From: Candidatus Alectryobacillus merdavium
Lineage (GTDB): Bacteria > Bacillota_I > Bacilli_A > RFN20 > CAG-826
Length of the DNA: 21,913 bases
Assembly: GCA_017694735.1 (NCBI GenBank)
Contig: JADIMN010000169.1
Coordinates: 1 to 21,913 of the forward strand
Direction of reading: 5' to 3'
Shown here: positions 6,908-15,176 of the stretch, in pieces
Layout: the number at the start of each line of letters is the position of its first letter
How positions within the stretch are numbered: the first letter of the stretch is position 1
The notes under the pieces: model-generated
Told to the model about the DNA's origin: nothing
The model's input: the letters and a program-made list of their open reading frames with translations, nothing else
Databases searched by the model: none
Translations under genes and position numbers: made by a program

Positions 6908-9388
6908 TTATTCTTTTGTAATTTGACAACCTGCAGTTGTGTAGAAACTACTAATATTTTCATTAATAGTTAATACAGTTTTATCTTCGTTTGGAGTTAA
7001 AGTAAGAGTAATTGGATTACCACTTTCATTATATGTATTAATAGTAATAATACCTGTTACTTCATCAATTTGATAAGTTTGAACTGCATCATCAGGCCAA
7101 CTACCATTTGGAATAAACATACCAACTTTTAATTCACAATTTGTAGCAGTTGTAAATTTAATAGAAATAGAATTTGGATCACCCCAGTTATCATTAAATG
7201 TACCAGAGAATGTAAATCCTTGGTAATCGTTTTCAGCTTCTTGTTCTGAGATAACTGTATAAGTATTTAATTCAGTATCTAAGCTAAGAGTAATTGTTGT
7301 ACCACCTAATGTAAGAACAACATTACCTTGCTCGTTTACAGTATAAGAATAAGAAGTTTCACCTAATGTAGCACTTCCGTTTCCATCAAGAGTTAAGTTT
7401 CCTCTATCTCCAGTATATGTTCCTTGAAGTCCATCTAAGAATACACGGTTTGAACTACCACCAGTTCCAGTAGAAGTAACATGAGCAACTACTTGATTTG
7501 TATCTAAATCATATATTTCATATTCAGCCATTGTGTCAATGATAGATGTTGTATCATTTAATAGATCAAATCTAACATTTAAATAAGCTTTATCATTTGC
7601 AGCATCAACAAATGCTCCAACATATGGTTGTCCATCTTTATAGTATTGAACAACTGTTGCTTTTGAAGAGATAACTTCATATGTAACAGTGTAAGAATCA
7701 TCGCTGTCGCTTTCATTTTCTTTCTTAACTGCATAGATATTGTCATAGCCTATATCACTATCTAAATATAAATTAAATGATGAGAATAATAGTTTATCAG
7801 TATATTTAATGGTGTATTCTTCTGATGAGCTATAAGAGTCTTGACTATGACCAGTCATTGTCTTTGTTTCATCATCATAACTATCTAAGATAATACCTTC
7901 TTTTAAGTTAAAGATACCAGATCCATCAATTACTGCTTTATAAGAATCTCTACTTAATGCTGCTTCAGTAGTCGAACCTCTATAAATATTTCTTCCTAAA
8001 TATGTTCCAAGGAATGGAGCATCAGCAAATTTAGTTAAATCTTTTTCAACAACTGTAACTGTGACACCTAAATCATCTTCAAGTGGCATCTTAAATCTAT
8101 AATAAGTGTCATCATATTTATATTCACTATCTAATAAATTAATAGTTTCATTTCCAGAATAAGTTGCTTCTAAAGATAAAATATCAATATCTTCACTTAA
8201 TCCATCAACTTTTACATAGACATATTCATCATATACAGCACCTGTAACTGGAGTATATGTAATATTATCTTCAGTAGTGTAGAAAGATAGTGTTAAGTGT
8301 TCTGAATTTACAGCAATTAAATCTCTTAAGTAATCTGTTGAATTTACTTCAAAAGTAATATTCATAGCTGGCATAGTAAATTCAATATTACTTAAATCAT
8401 CAAATGTTGTCTTTAATTGAGGAATTGTAAGACTTTCTGCTTTTAATGTATCTGTATTTTTTAAAGATACAGTAACAGTTGCTCCAAATTCAATAAAGTC
8501 ATCATTTACATTAACATCATAATCAGCTCCAACTTTAAGTTGTCTAATAGATTGAATAAGATTTGAATCATCTTCAGAATAACTTACCTTAAAGTTTGCT
8601 CTAGTTGTTTCTGCTGTAATAGTTACATCATCATCAGGCATTACAAATGAATAGTATGTCTCATTATCGATTACTTCAGTTGCAATATCTAAATCATATG
8701 GATTAAATCCACTTAATCCAACAGTTGCCTTTAATTTACCATGGAAGTTAAATCCAGGAGCAACAGAAACACGTGTTTTAATAGTGCTACCTTCTTTAAA
8801 TGTTTGATTGATATCAATATCAGTTAAAGTTATAGCTTGTGATGTTGCTACAGGCATTGAAATTTTGTGATATTCATTATTATTTCTGTATTGAACGCTG
8901 ATAATGACATTTTGATCAGGCATTTCAAAATAGTACTCATTTTGACTTCTCTTACCACATTCAACACTATTAGCTAATACTTTTAAAATAGTAATATCTT
9001 TTGTGTCATAAGTTAAACTAACTGTAATTACTTGTCCTTCTTGAGCCTTACTTTCAACACTAACTTCGATATCATCACTTGGTACAACACTAATTGAGTA
9101 TTCATTTACAACTATACTAGTTGTCTCATCACTAGTTGTTGAAGAATCACTTGTTGTATCACTTGTTGTTTCTGAAGTAGTATCAGAAGTTGTTTCTGAA
9201 GTAGTATCAGAAGTACTATCTAAAGTTGTATCACTTGTTGTTTCATCACTTATTGTTGTTTTGTCAGTTGTTTCACTTGTTTGAGTACCTTGACTTGAAG
9301 TGGCGCTTGGGTTTGGATCACCACAAGAAGTAATACTTAAACCAAGTAAAATTGGTAATAAAACAAATAATTTTCTATATTTTTTCAT
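6908..9388 (-). CDS. Large surface lipoprotein with MPD-type beta repeats (paralogue of upstream gene)
   Basis: The 826-residue precursor has a lipoprotein signal with lipobox SITSC (Cys22). A Ser/Thr/Asp-rich stalk follows (about 28-92). Four beta-rich repeat modules each end in an F-x-MP element followed by alternating V/I residues (MP at about 156, 250, 339 and 434). This resembles the bacterial repeat seen in Gram-positive surface proteins that ends in a FTMPxxDVTVTA-like strand. The stretch from about 450 to 630 is collinear with the end of the upstream paralogue. Two further small beta modules follow, starting GTYTG (with LTLDGNGSAT) and GTFND. The protein should be anchored outside the membrane; ligand and role are unknown. 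It starts 12 nt after the paralogue's stop, whose TAG overlaps the GGAGG site. Ligand binding or adhesion is possible but unproven. Confidence 0.85.
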   Translation of the reverse strand: MKKYRKLFVLLPILLGLSITSCGDPNPSATSSQGTQTSETTDKTTISDETTSDTTLDSTSDTTSETTSDTTSETTSDTTSDSSTTSDETTSIVVNEYSISVVPSDDIEVSVESKAQEGQVITVSLTYDTKDITILKVLANSVECGKRSQNEYYFEMPDQNVIISVQYRNNNEYHKISMPVATSQAITLTDIDINQTFKEGSTIKTRVSVAPGFNFHGKLKATVGLSGFNPYDLDIATEVIDNETYYSFVMPDDDVTITAETTRANFKVSYSEDDSNLIQSIRQLKVGADYDVNVNDDFIEFGATVTVSLKNTDTLKAESLTIPQLKTTFDDLSNIEFTMPAMNITFEVNSTDYLRDLIAVNSEHLTLSFYTTEDNITYTPVTGAVYDEYVYVKVDGLSEDIDILSLEATYSGNETINLLDSEYKYDDTYYRFKMPLEDDLGVTVTVVEKDLTKFADAPFLGTYLGRNIYRGSTTEAALSRDSYKAVIDGSGIFNLKEGIILDSYDDETKTMTGHSQDSYSSSEEYTIKYTDKLLFSSFNLYLDSDIGYDNIYAVKKENESDSDDSYTVTYEVISSKATVVQYYKDGQPYVGAFVDAANDKAYLNVRFDLLNDTTSIIDTMAEYEIYDLDTNQVVAHVTSTGTGGSSNRVFLDGLQGTYTGDRGNLTLDGNGSATLGETSYSYTVNEQGNVVLTLGGTTITLSLDTELNTYTVISEQEAENDYQGFTFSGTFNDNWGDPNSISIKFTTATNCELKVGMFIPNGSWPDDAVQTYQIDEVTGIITINTYNESGNPITLTLTPNEDKTVLTINENISSFYTTAGCQITKE
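9165..9212 (-). repeat. Perfect 24-bp tandem repeat (two copies) in the lipoprotein stalk
   Basis: Units 9165-9188 and 9189-9212 are identical. Each is eight codons, encoding the SDTTSETT-type stalk repeat, so gain or loss of copies keeps the frame. Degenerate copies flank it. Confidence 0.85.
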
Positions 9389-9400
9389 ATATTTGTCCTC

Positions 9401-11512
9401 CTATTGTGCTAGAGTGAAGGTTTCACCAACATTTGATACGGTTCCAAGAAGAGTATCACCTTCATATACTTGATAAACAGCAGTTGATGATGAAGCATCT
9501 AATATATCACTATTTGTTTCAGTATCAACAAATCTAATATCTTTTAAATGGAAAACGCTTTGATTAGAATCTTTATTTGTTATATCTAAATAAATACAAT
9601 CTAATAAAATATCGTTTCTATAAATTTGAACAAAGTAGTGGAATGCTCTACTTTCTCCTGCAAGAGGAACTAATGAATAATTAATTTTTAATGTATCACT
9701 ATCAGCCTCTTTTTTAGCCATAACAGCAAAATCATTAGTGCTTGTGACATCTGAACTTAAACTATAATGAGAAACAAATACATTTGCCGAATAAGCTCCG
9801 ACTTTTCTTCCGGTTGTATCTGTAATGATACCAGTTTCTTGATCACCTTCAATTGATTGAATGTATCTAGTATTTTGGCCACGAAAGCTAAATGAACCAT
9901 CTGCACTTAAACTTATATAATATGAAGAAGTAGAAGTAGTACTAAAAATTTTTGAGCCACTCGATGTATATATATTTGCTCCTGCATAATCTCCAACAAA
10001 AGAGTAGTCTTGATATTTTGTTGCATCTAATTCATTGACAGTAATTTGAATATTTTCGCTATTACTTGGAATTGTGAATCTATAATATCCGTCATCTTCT
10101 AATGTTAATGAAATATTAGAAGTAGAATCAGAACCAACTCTATTATAAGTAGCAGATATAGTTTGAATGGAGTATGAAGGATCACTAATTGTAGCCTTTA
10201 AATACAATTCATCTCCATAAAATCCACCTGTTGTTTCAACATATTGTTCATCTACTTTATTAAATAAAGATAATGAAACGTGTTCAGAATTACTTAAAGT
10301 AATACTTTGTTTAGCAGATTCAACAACAGTAATAGTGATATCATCTCCATTTGGCATAGTGAAATATCTATAACCAGTTTGTGAATCTTCTCTAATTGAT
10401 AAACTACTAGAATAACTTCCATAAGTTCCACTTACCTCTGTAACTTTGTAATTTTCATCACTAGTTTCAAAACTTAAGTAAACTGTTTCATATGGAACTG
10501 CTTTTAATTCTTCTAATTCTTGATAAGTATCATCTTCAGTTAATGTATAAGCAGTAACAGTAGTGTGAGGAGCTTGTTCTAAATTAATTTCAAATGGAAC
10601 ATAGTTAATTTCTGTAACTGCTGCTAGAGTAATATTTCTTGCAGGCATTTGGAAAGTAACATAAGAATCACCATCTTCATCTAAATATGTTTGATTTGTT
10701 TCAACAATAGTAACACCTTTTCCAAGAAGAGAGGTTGTATCAGTTAATTTTACTCTTAATAAAGTATCAGCGGTTGCGTATTTAACGTAGCTGTCGATAA
10801 CATCACCTTCTCTTGAAACAATATCAATACTCGAAATATTTGAATCACTTTCAGTAATTGTAAAATACTTTTCAACTAATATTGGTTCGATCCATAAATT
10901 AGAATCATAATCTTCTGGTATTTCAACACTGTAACTTCTATCATTTTGAGAATAATTAACATCAAGTGTTCTTGTAAATGTATCTTCTTCACTTGAATAT
11001 AAACCTGCTTCAAAATATGTTTCTATAGAATATTTACTGTCTTGAGGTAAGCCAAGTTTAAATTTAACGGTATCTCCAGCATCAAAATTTTCTTCACTTA
11101 ACATAGTTACAATTACTTCATCGCTTAGTGAAATGACTTTATTTGTTTTAATAACTTTATAATCAGCAGTAATGCTTACATCGCTATCTGGCATTAAAAA
11201 GTAATAACTTGTATCACTTACTTTAGCCATTTCTAAACCATTAGCTAATAATGAATTTAAAATAACTTTTTCACTATCATAAGTAACACTAACTTCGACT
11301 ATTTGTCCTGTTGTAGCTTTACTATCAACACTAATAGTAATAGAGGTATCTACATTTACAGTAATATCATGAGATTCATTACTTTGCTGTTTATTAATAG
11401 GATTGTCAAATGTTCCTAACGAATCATTTTTAACTACTATGCTAGCTGATGTTAATCCAACTAATAATACAGCTATTGTAGAAACTAGGAATAATTTTTT
11501 TCTTTTTTTCAT
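9401..11512 (-). CDS. Large exported protein with MPD-type beta repeats, no lipobox
   Basis: The 703-residue precursor starts with a basic, hydrophobic signal sequence (about 1-24, ending GLTSAS). It lacks the Cys seen in the four neighbouring exported proteins, so it is either released by signal peptidase I or stays anchored by its uncleaved N-terminus. Five beta modules end in MP/IP elements at about 107, 199, 289, 386 and 481. The first module (GQIVEVSVTYDS ... YYFLMPDSDVSITADY) clearly matches the first module of the downstream gene, and residues 400-640 match that gene's central region (NIY, then the DGSFSF segment). The two genes therefore arose by tandem duplication, with one module more here and the two C-terminal modules absent. 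AAAGGA 9 nt before the ATG is the ribosome binding site. Function is unknown; there is no enzyme motif. Confidence 0.83.
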   Translation of the reverse strand: MKKRKKLFLVSTIAVLLVGLTSASIVVKNDSLGTFDNPINKQQSNESHDITVNVDTSITISVDSKATTGQIVEVSVTYDSEKVILNSLLANGLEMAKVSDTSYYFLMPDSDVSITADYKVIKTNKVISLSDEVIVTMLSEENFDAGDTVKFKLGLPQDSKYSIETYFEAGLYSSEEDTFTRTLDVNYSQNDRSYSVEIPEDYDSNLWIEPILVEKYFTITESDSNISSIDIVSREGDVIDSYVKYATADTLLRVKLTDTTSLLGKGVTIVETNQTYLDEDGDSYVTFQMPARNITLAAVTEINYVPFEINLEQAPHTTVTAYTLTEDDTYQELEELKAVPYETVYLSFETSDENYKVTEVSGTYGSYSSSLSIREDSQTGYRYFTMPNGDDITITVVESAKQSITLSNSEHVSLSLFNKVDEQYVETTGGFYGDELYLKATISDPSYSIQTISATYNRVGSDSTSNISLTLEDDGYYRFTIPSNSENIQITVNELDATKYQDYSFVGDYAGANIYTSSGSKIFSTTSTSSYYISLSADGSFSFRGQNTRYIQSIEGDQETGIITDTTGRKVGAYSANVFVSHYSLSSDVTSTNDFAVMAKKEADSDTLKINYSLVPLAGESRAFHYFVQIYRNDILLDCIYLDITNKDSNQSVFHLKDIRFVDTETNSDILDASSSTAVYQVYEGDTLLGTVSNVGETFTLAQ

Positions 11513-11540
11513 TTTCCTGATTCCTTTCTTTTAAGTCAAT

Positions 11541-11570
11541 ATTATAAAACATATAATAATATATTTACAA
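11541..11570 (-). promoter_or_regulatory. Promoter of the minus-strand surface-protein operon
   Basis: On the minus strand, TTGTAA (11565-11570) and a perfect TATAAT (11541-11546) are 18 bp apart. This leaves a leader of roughly 20-30 nt before the ATG at 11512. Confidence 0.6.
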
Positions 11571-11631
11571 TATTTTTTTAGAATTTAAAAAGTATTGAAA
11601 ATATTGAATAATTTAATTATCATATTAAAAT

Positions 11632-11651
11632 ATTATGTCATGGTACATAAT
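11632..11651. promoter_or_regulatory. Inverted repeat before the plus-strand lipoprotein operon, possible operator
   Basis: ATTATGT and ACATAAT (11632-11638 and 11645-11651) form a 7-6-7 inverted repeat 23 nt upstream of the start codon. There is no T-run, so it is not a terminator. I could not place a convincing -35/-10 pair for this operon; a TATAAA lies at 11652-11657. Confidence 0.35.
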
Positions 11652-11664
11652 TATAAATTATGTT

Positions 11665-11670
11665 AGGAGG
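11665..11670 (+). promoter_or_regulatory. Ribosome binding site that decides the lipoprotein start
   Basis: AGGAGG lies 4 nt before ATG 11675. An upstream in-frame ATG at 11660 would put this site inside the coding sequence, so 11675 is the more likely start. Confidence 0.8.
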
Positions 11671-11674
11671 TAAA

Positions 11675-12538
11675 ATGAAATTTAAAAAAGCTAGCTTAAT
11701 ATTACCACTAGTTTTAAGTTTTTCTTTAGTTGGATGTGGTGGTACTTCATCTCAAAGTAATACTTCTGATTCACTAACAAGTGATACTACTAGTGATGAT
11801 ATTACATCATCTATTGAAGATTCTTCTACTTCTGAAGAATTAAGTGTAAATGAAATTTGTGATGGAACTGCTGATGGAAGACTAAGTGATATTGAAATGA
11901 AGTCTTTTGTTACAAGCAATTTTGAATATGCATGCGTTTTTAGAACAAACACAAGCAATAAACAAATTACTTTTAGAGTTTCAAATAGTGACGTTATTGA
12001 GATTAAAGAAAGTGTTTCTACAGATGGTAAATTTACATTAGTTACAAAGAATGCAGGAGATGCAATTTTAGAAATTTTTGATTCTAATGAAATGTTAGTT
12101 TATAGAAACATTGTAAGAGTAAGAGATTCTATTGGCGATACTGAACAAGAAATATCTGAATATTTATTTAGTGTTGATAAGTTTTCGTCAATTTTTTCTG
12201 ATTTTATGTTAGCAAATTATGAATTAACATTCTTAAGTTCAAAGACTGAAACTGATGATCCAACTGGTTATTTAACTGGTTATGATGATTTTGATACAGC
12301 CGGTGGAGAACATTGGTTCCACTATCACGAAGATGAAGAATATAGATATGATTCATCAAGAGATTGTTATTGGTTTTTAATTGATGTTGATAAAACAACA
12401 TCAACTCAAACAACTTTATATTCATTTTCAATTTCAAGAACTGGTGATAAATTAATGGTTTATTATTTAAGTGGTAATGAGGGCCGATTATTAACCATTA
12501 TGGCTCCAGATAATTTGCTTTATTTATATGATTTTTAA
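11675..12538 (+). CDS. Lipoprotein with Ser/Thr stalk and Ig-like domain
   Basis: I use ATG 11675 (287 residues), which has AGGAGG just upstream and gives a normal lipoprotein signal with lipobox SLVGC (Cys21). A Ser/Thr/Asp stalk covers about 22-55. Residues about 85-150 look like a bacterial Ig-like (Big_2-type) domain: the segment FRVSNSDVIEI, then a Gly turn and TLVTKNAGDAILEI, fits the usual pattern of a residue set, a value strand and a GxAxI strand. The remaining C-terminal half is aromatic and acidic (a WFHYHEDEEYRYD segment) and not recognised. It is the first gene of a three-gene lipoprotein operon, divergent from the two large repeat proteins. The next gene follows after 11 nt, with its binding site overlapping this stop. 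It should sit on the outer face of the membrane; the role is unknown. Confidence 0.82.
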   Translation: MKFKKASLILPLVLSFSLVGCGGTSSQSNTSDSLTSDTTSDDITSSIEDSSTSEELSVNEICDGTADGRLSDIEMKSFVTSNFEYACVFRTNTSNKQITFRVSNSDVIEIKESVSTDGKFTLVTKNAGDAILEIFDSNEMLVYRNIVRVRDSIGDTEQEISEYLFSVDKFSSIFSDFMLANYELTFLSSKTETDDPTGYLTGYDDFDTAGGEHWFHYHEDEEYRYDSSRDCYWFLIDVDKTTSTQTTLYSFSISRTGDKLMVYYLSGNEGRLLTIMAPDNLLYLYDF

Positions 12539-12549
12539 AGGAGAATAGC

Positions 12550-15174
12550 ATGAAAAAAAGTTATTTATTTTTACTTGCCAGTGCTGTTTTAGCTCTTAGT
12601 GCTTGTGGTAACACAACTTCTAATACAACAACTGGTACAAATACTGATGAAACAACTCAAACAACACAAGATAATACAAGTTCAAATTCAAGTAATGATA
12701 CTACAACATCAAATCCTGTTACTTATAGAGTAATGGTTAATGCTGCAACTGGTGTTACCGCTCATGTTGATAAAGAATATGCTGAACCAGGTGAAATAGT
12801 TACTTTAACTATTGATGACGTAAAACCAGGATATTCTATTAATCAAGTTTTATTAAATTCAAAAACTGTATTAACAAGTAGTGATGGAATTAATTATCCA
12901 TTTGAAATGCCAGATGGCAGTGCATCAATTAGTTTTAGTGTTTCTGTTGAAGGAAGCATTACTTTAATTGGTGATGTTGTTGCTGCACTTACTTTAAATG
13001 AAGATACTGGTATTTATGAAGCAAAAGGAGTTAAAGTTGAAACTTCATCAGCTGCTTTATTCTCTTATCAAGTAAAAGGTGAAGGAGATGAAGTAACTAT
13101 TTTAGATTCACAAGCAGTTGATGAAACTAAATGTTTTGCAAATATTACCTACCATCATGGGTCTGGTTCTGATAATTTAAACTTAGAACTTGCTAGTGGA
13201 TGTACATATGATTTCTTCTATGATCCAAGCTCTGATAGACCTTGTTATGTTAAAAGAGTAAGTGTTGATACTCTTCCTAGCGATGAGAGTAGTTTATATT
13301 CATTATTTGATGGAAATATTAGAAGTGAAACAACTGTTCAAACACCTAATTTAACTTCATTTACATATAGTGTAAAAGAACCAACTGCTTCACCAGCTAA
13401 ATTAATGACATCAACAATGCAAAAATATGATGGCAATAGAACATTTATGAAAGTTGAAGATACACTTCAATCAAAATCATATTATGTCTATAAAGAATTA
13501 GATGAAGAAAATGATATTTTAAGTGTTGTTGATACATTTACTCCAAGTAATGGAAATAATGATTTAACAAGAGAAACAAGTAGAGGCGAAGTTGGATATA
13601 GTGTTAAATATCAAGTAGTTGATAAAAACAAAGATGATACAACACGTTTTGAATTAACAAGAAGAGATGCAAATTTATTTAATATTTCAACACCTCATCA
13701 AATGACCAGTATTGAAGAAGAATTTATGTATGCTTATAGAGTTGGATACACAATGGATGAGGTTTCTAGCTACGATGTTAATATTAGTAGCAGTAAAACT
13801 GATACTGGATTTGCTACAACTCTTAATTCATACATTGAATTTGATTCAAATGCTTCACAATTTACTGAAGAAATGCATGAAGCAAATGTATATGATGTTA
13901 AATTTGAATTTAGTGAAGCTGGAGAATTAACTAAATTAACATATACTGAAACTTTATATAATAAAGAAAGTTGGGACTTTGGAAATCATACTCCTGCTGT
14001 TGGTGCAGTTGGAACTCTTGTAAAACAAATTGATGCAAGTTATGTCTATGATGGAGAAGTCAAAACTGGAGAAATTGAAGGATTTAATAAAGAAGATTAC
14101 TTTATTGATGAATTTAGTAATATCTCATTTAATAATCCAGAAACTGGTAAAAGTTCAAGTGATGGAAATTACTTATATTACAATGATGATGTTGCTCTTG
14201 TAACAACAGATCCATCTATAGCAGCAGATTATGTAAGTGTATCTTATACTCCATCTACTGCTTTAGACTTATGGCAATATGCTCCAACTCATAGTACAAA
14301 TACAAGCGTTATTGATAAACTTCCAAATGATTTATATACAGAAATGACTTGTGTTGGTATTGGAAGTTCTGATGTTACATTTACAAATAAAACCAGTGAT
14401 AGTGCAAGTTATACAACAACAATTAATGTTACATTTAATTCAAATGATACATTCCATGGATTTTCATTAAATGGTACTACAAACTCAAATGTTACTACAT
14501 CAACATCTGCAAATATTGCAGCTGGAAGTGTCGAAGAGTTTGATGTAATTATTACTCCTCCTTCATTCCCACCAATTTATAATGCAGTTAGTGAAAATCC
14601 AGATTTATTAGAAGTTGTTTCTACTGGTAGAACTTTAGTATTAAGTGCTGAAAATGCTGCTGAAATTACAGAAACAAAAACTGTTAGAGTTAAAATAACA
14701 AGTGATTATTTCTATTCTAGTGAAGGAGTTACTCTTACATTTACGATTGTTCCAACAAACTTAAGCTTAGCCGGTACTTGGACTACTGAAAATGCAGATT
14801 ATCCAAATACTAGTGTAGTATTTACAGATAATCCATATAGTGGTTCTACTTCACTTACAGAAGCAAAAACCGGAACTATTACAGACGTTTACAATGGAAT
14901 AACTTGGGAATTTGATTTCTATTATGAATTTAGTGCTGGAAAAATCAGTGCTCAAATTTATGATCAAAGAGTCTCAACAAATGATGATCAAGATTTATAT
15001 CCAATGGATGCTTTAAATCTAGTCATGGAATATGATGCTTCTACAGACACTCTCAACGTATACTTATCATACTATGAAATGGCTGAAGGTAGCTTTGAAG
15101 CAATAGAATGGGGACTTATTGGTACTGCCTATGATGAAGGCTTTTATATTGGAGTTGACTTTACCAGAAATTAA
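12550..15174 (+). CDS. Large surface lipoprotein with one MPD-type repeat
   Basis: The 874-residue precursor has lipobox LSAC (Cys19) and a Thr/Ser/Asn stalk (20-56). One beta repeat follows (about 58-132) with GEIVTLTI, GYSINQVLLN and YPFEMPDGSASISF, the same module type found in the two divergent repeat proteins. A long middle region (about 210-560) has strands such as TFMKVEDTLQSKSYYVY that resemble LolA/LppX-like concave beta sheets; this is a weak structural guess. Later parts include Ig-like beta stretches (about 575-720) and a C-terminal module starting LAGTWTTENADYP, which resembles the GTYTG/GTF modules of the minus-strand lipoprotein. AAAGGAGA overlapping the previous stop drives translation. 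The shared modules link both operons into one surface system. I do not recognise a specific function. Confidence 0.82.
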   Translation: MKKSYLFLLASAVLALSACGNTTSNTTTGTNTDETTQTTQDNTSSNSSNDTTTSNPVTYRVMVNAATGVTAHVDKEYAEPGEIVTLTIDDVKPGYSINQVLLNSKTVLTSSDGINYPFEMPDGSASISFSVSVEGSITLIGDVVAALTLNEDTGIYEAKGVKVETSSAALFSYQVKGEGDEVTILDSQAVDETKCFANITYHHGSGSDNLNLELASGCTYDFFYDPSSDRPCYVKRVSVDTLPSDESSLYSLFDGNIRSETTVQTPNLTSFTYSVKEPTASPAKLMTSTMQKYDGNRTFMKVEDTLQSKSYYVYKELDEENDILSVVDTFTPSNGNNDLTRETSRGEVGYSVKYQVVDKNKDDTTRFELTRRDANLFNISTPHQMTSIEEEFMYAYRVGYTMDEVSSYDVNISSSKTDTGFATTLNSYIEFDSNASQFTEEMHEANVYDVKFEFSEAGELTKLTYTETLYNKESWDFGNHTPAVGAVGTLVKQIDASYVYDGEVKTGEIEGFNKEDYFIDEFSNISFNNPETGKSSSDGNYLYYNDDVALVTTDPSIAADYVSVSYTPSTALDLWQYAPTHSTNTSVIDKLPNDLYTEMTCVGIGSSDVTFTNKTSDSASYTTTINVTFNSNDTFHGFSLNGTTNSNVTTSTSANIAAGSVEEFDVIITPPSFPPIYNAVSENPDLLEVVSTGRTLVLSAENAAEITETKTVRVKITSDYFYSSEGVTLTFTIVPTNLSLAGTWTTENADYPNTSVVFTDNPYSGSTSLTEAKTGTITDVYNGITWEFDFYYEFSAGKISAQIYDQRVSTNDDQDLYPMDALNLVMEYDASTDTLNVYLSYYEMAEGSFEAIEWGLIGTAYDEGFYIGVDFTRN

Positions 15175-15176
15175 TT

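Noticed and set aside
9121..9280. Repeats in the Ser/Thr stalk as a CRISPR-like array
   Set aside because: Units are in frame, adjacent without spacers and encode a Thr/Ser-rich linker.
11660..11674. Upstream ATG as the start of the first plus-strand lipoprotein
   Set aside because: It would place the AGGAGG ribosome site inside the coding region; ATG 11675 gives a typical lipoprotein signal.
12204..12437. Open frame on the minus strand inside the lipoprotein gene
   Set aside because: Composition is low-complexity (Leu/Asn/His/Gln), there is no binding site, and the opposite strand has a clear lipoprotein gene.
13712..13930. Short plus-strand open frame inside the large lipoprotein gene
   Set aside because: It lies in another frame of a well-supported gene and has no start signal.
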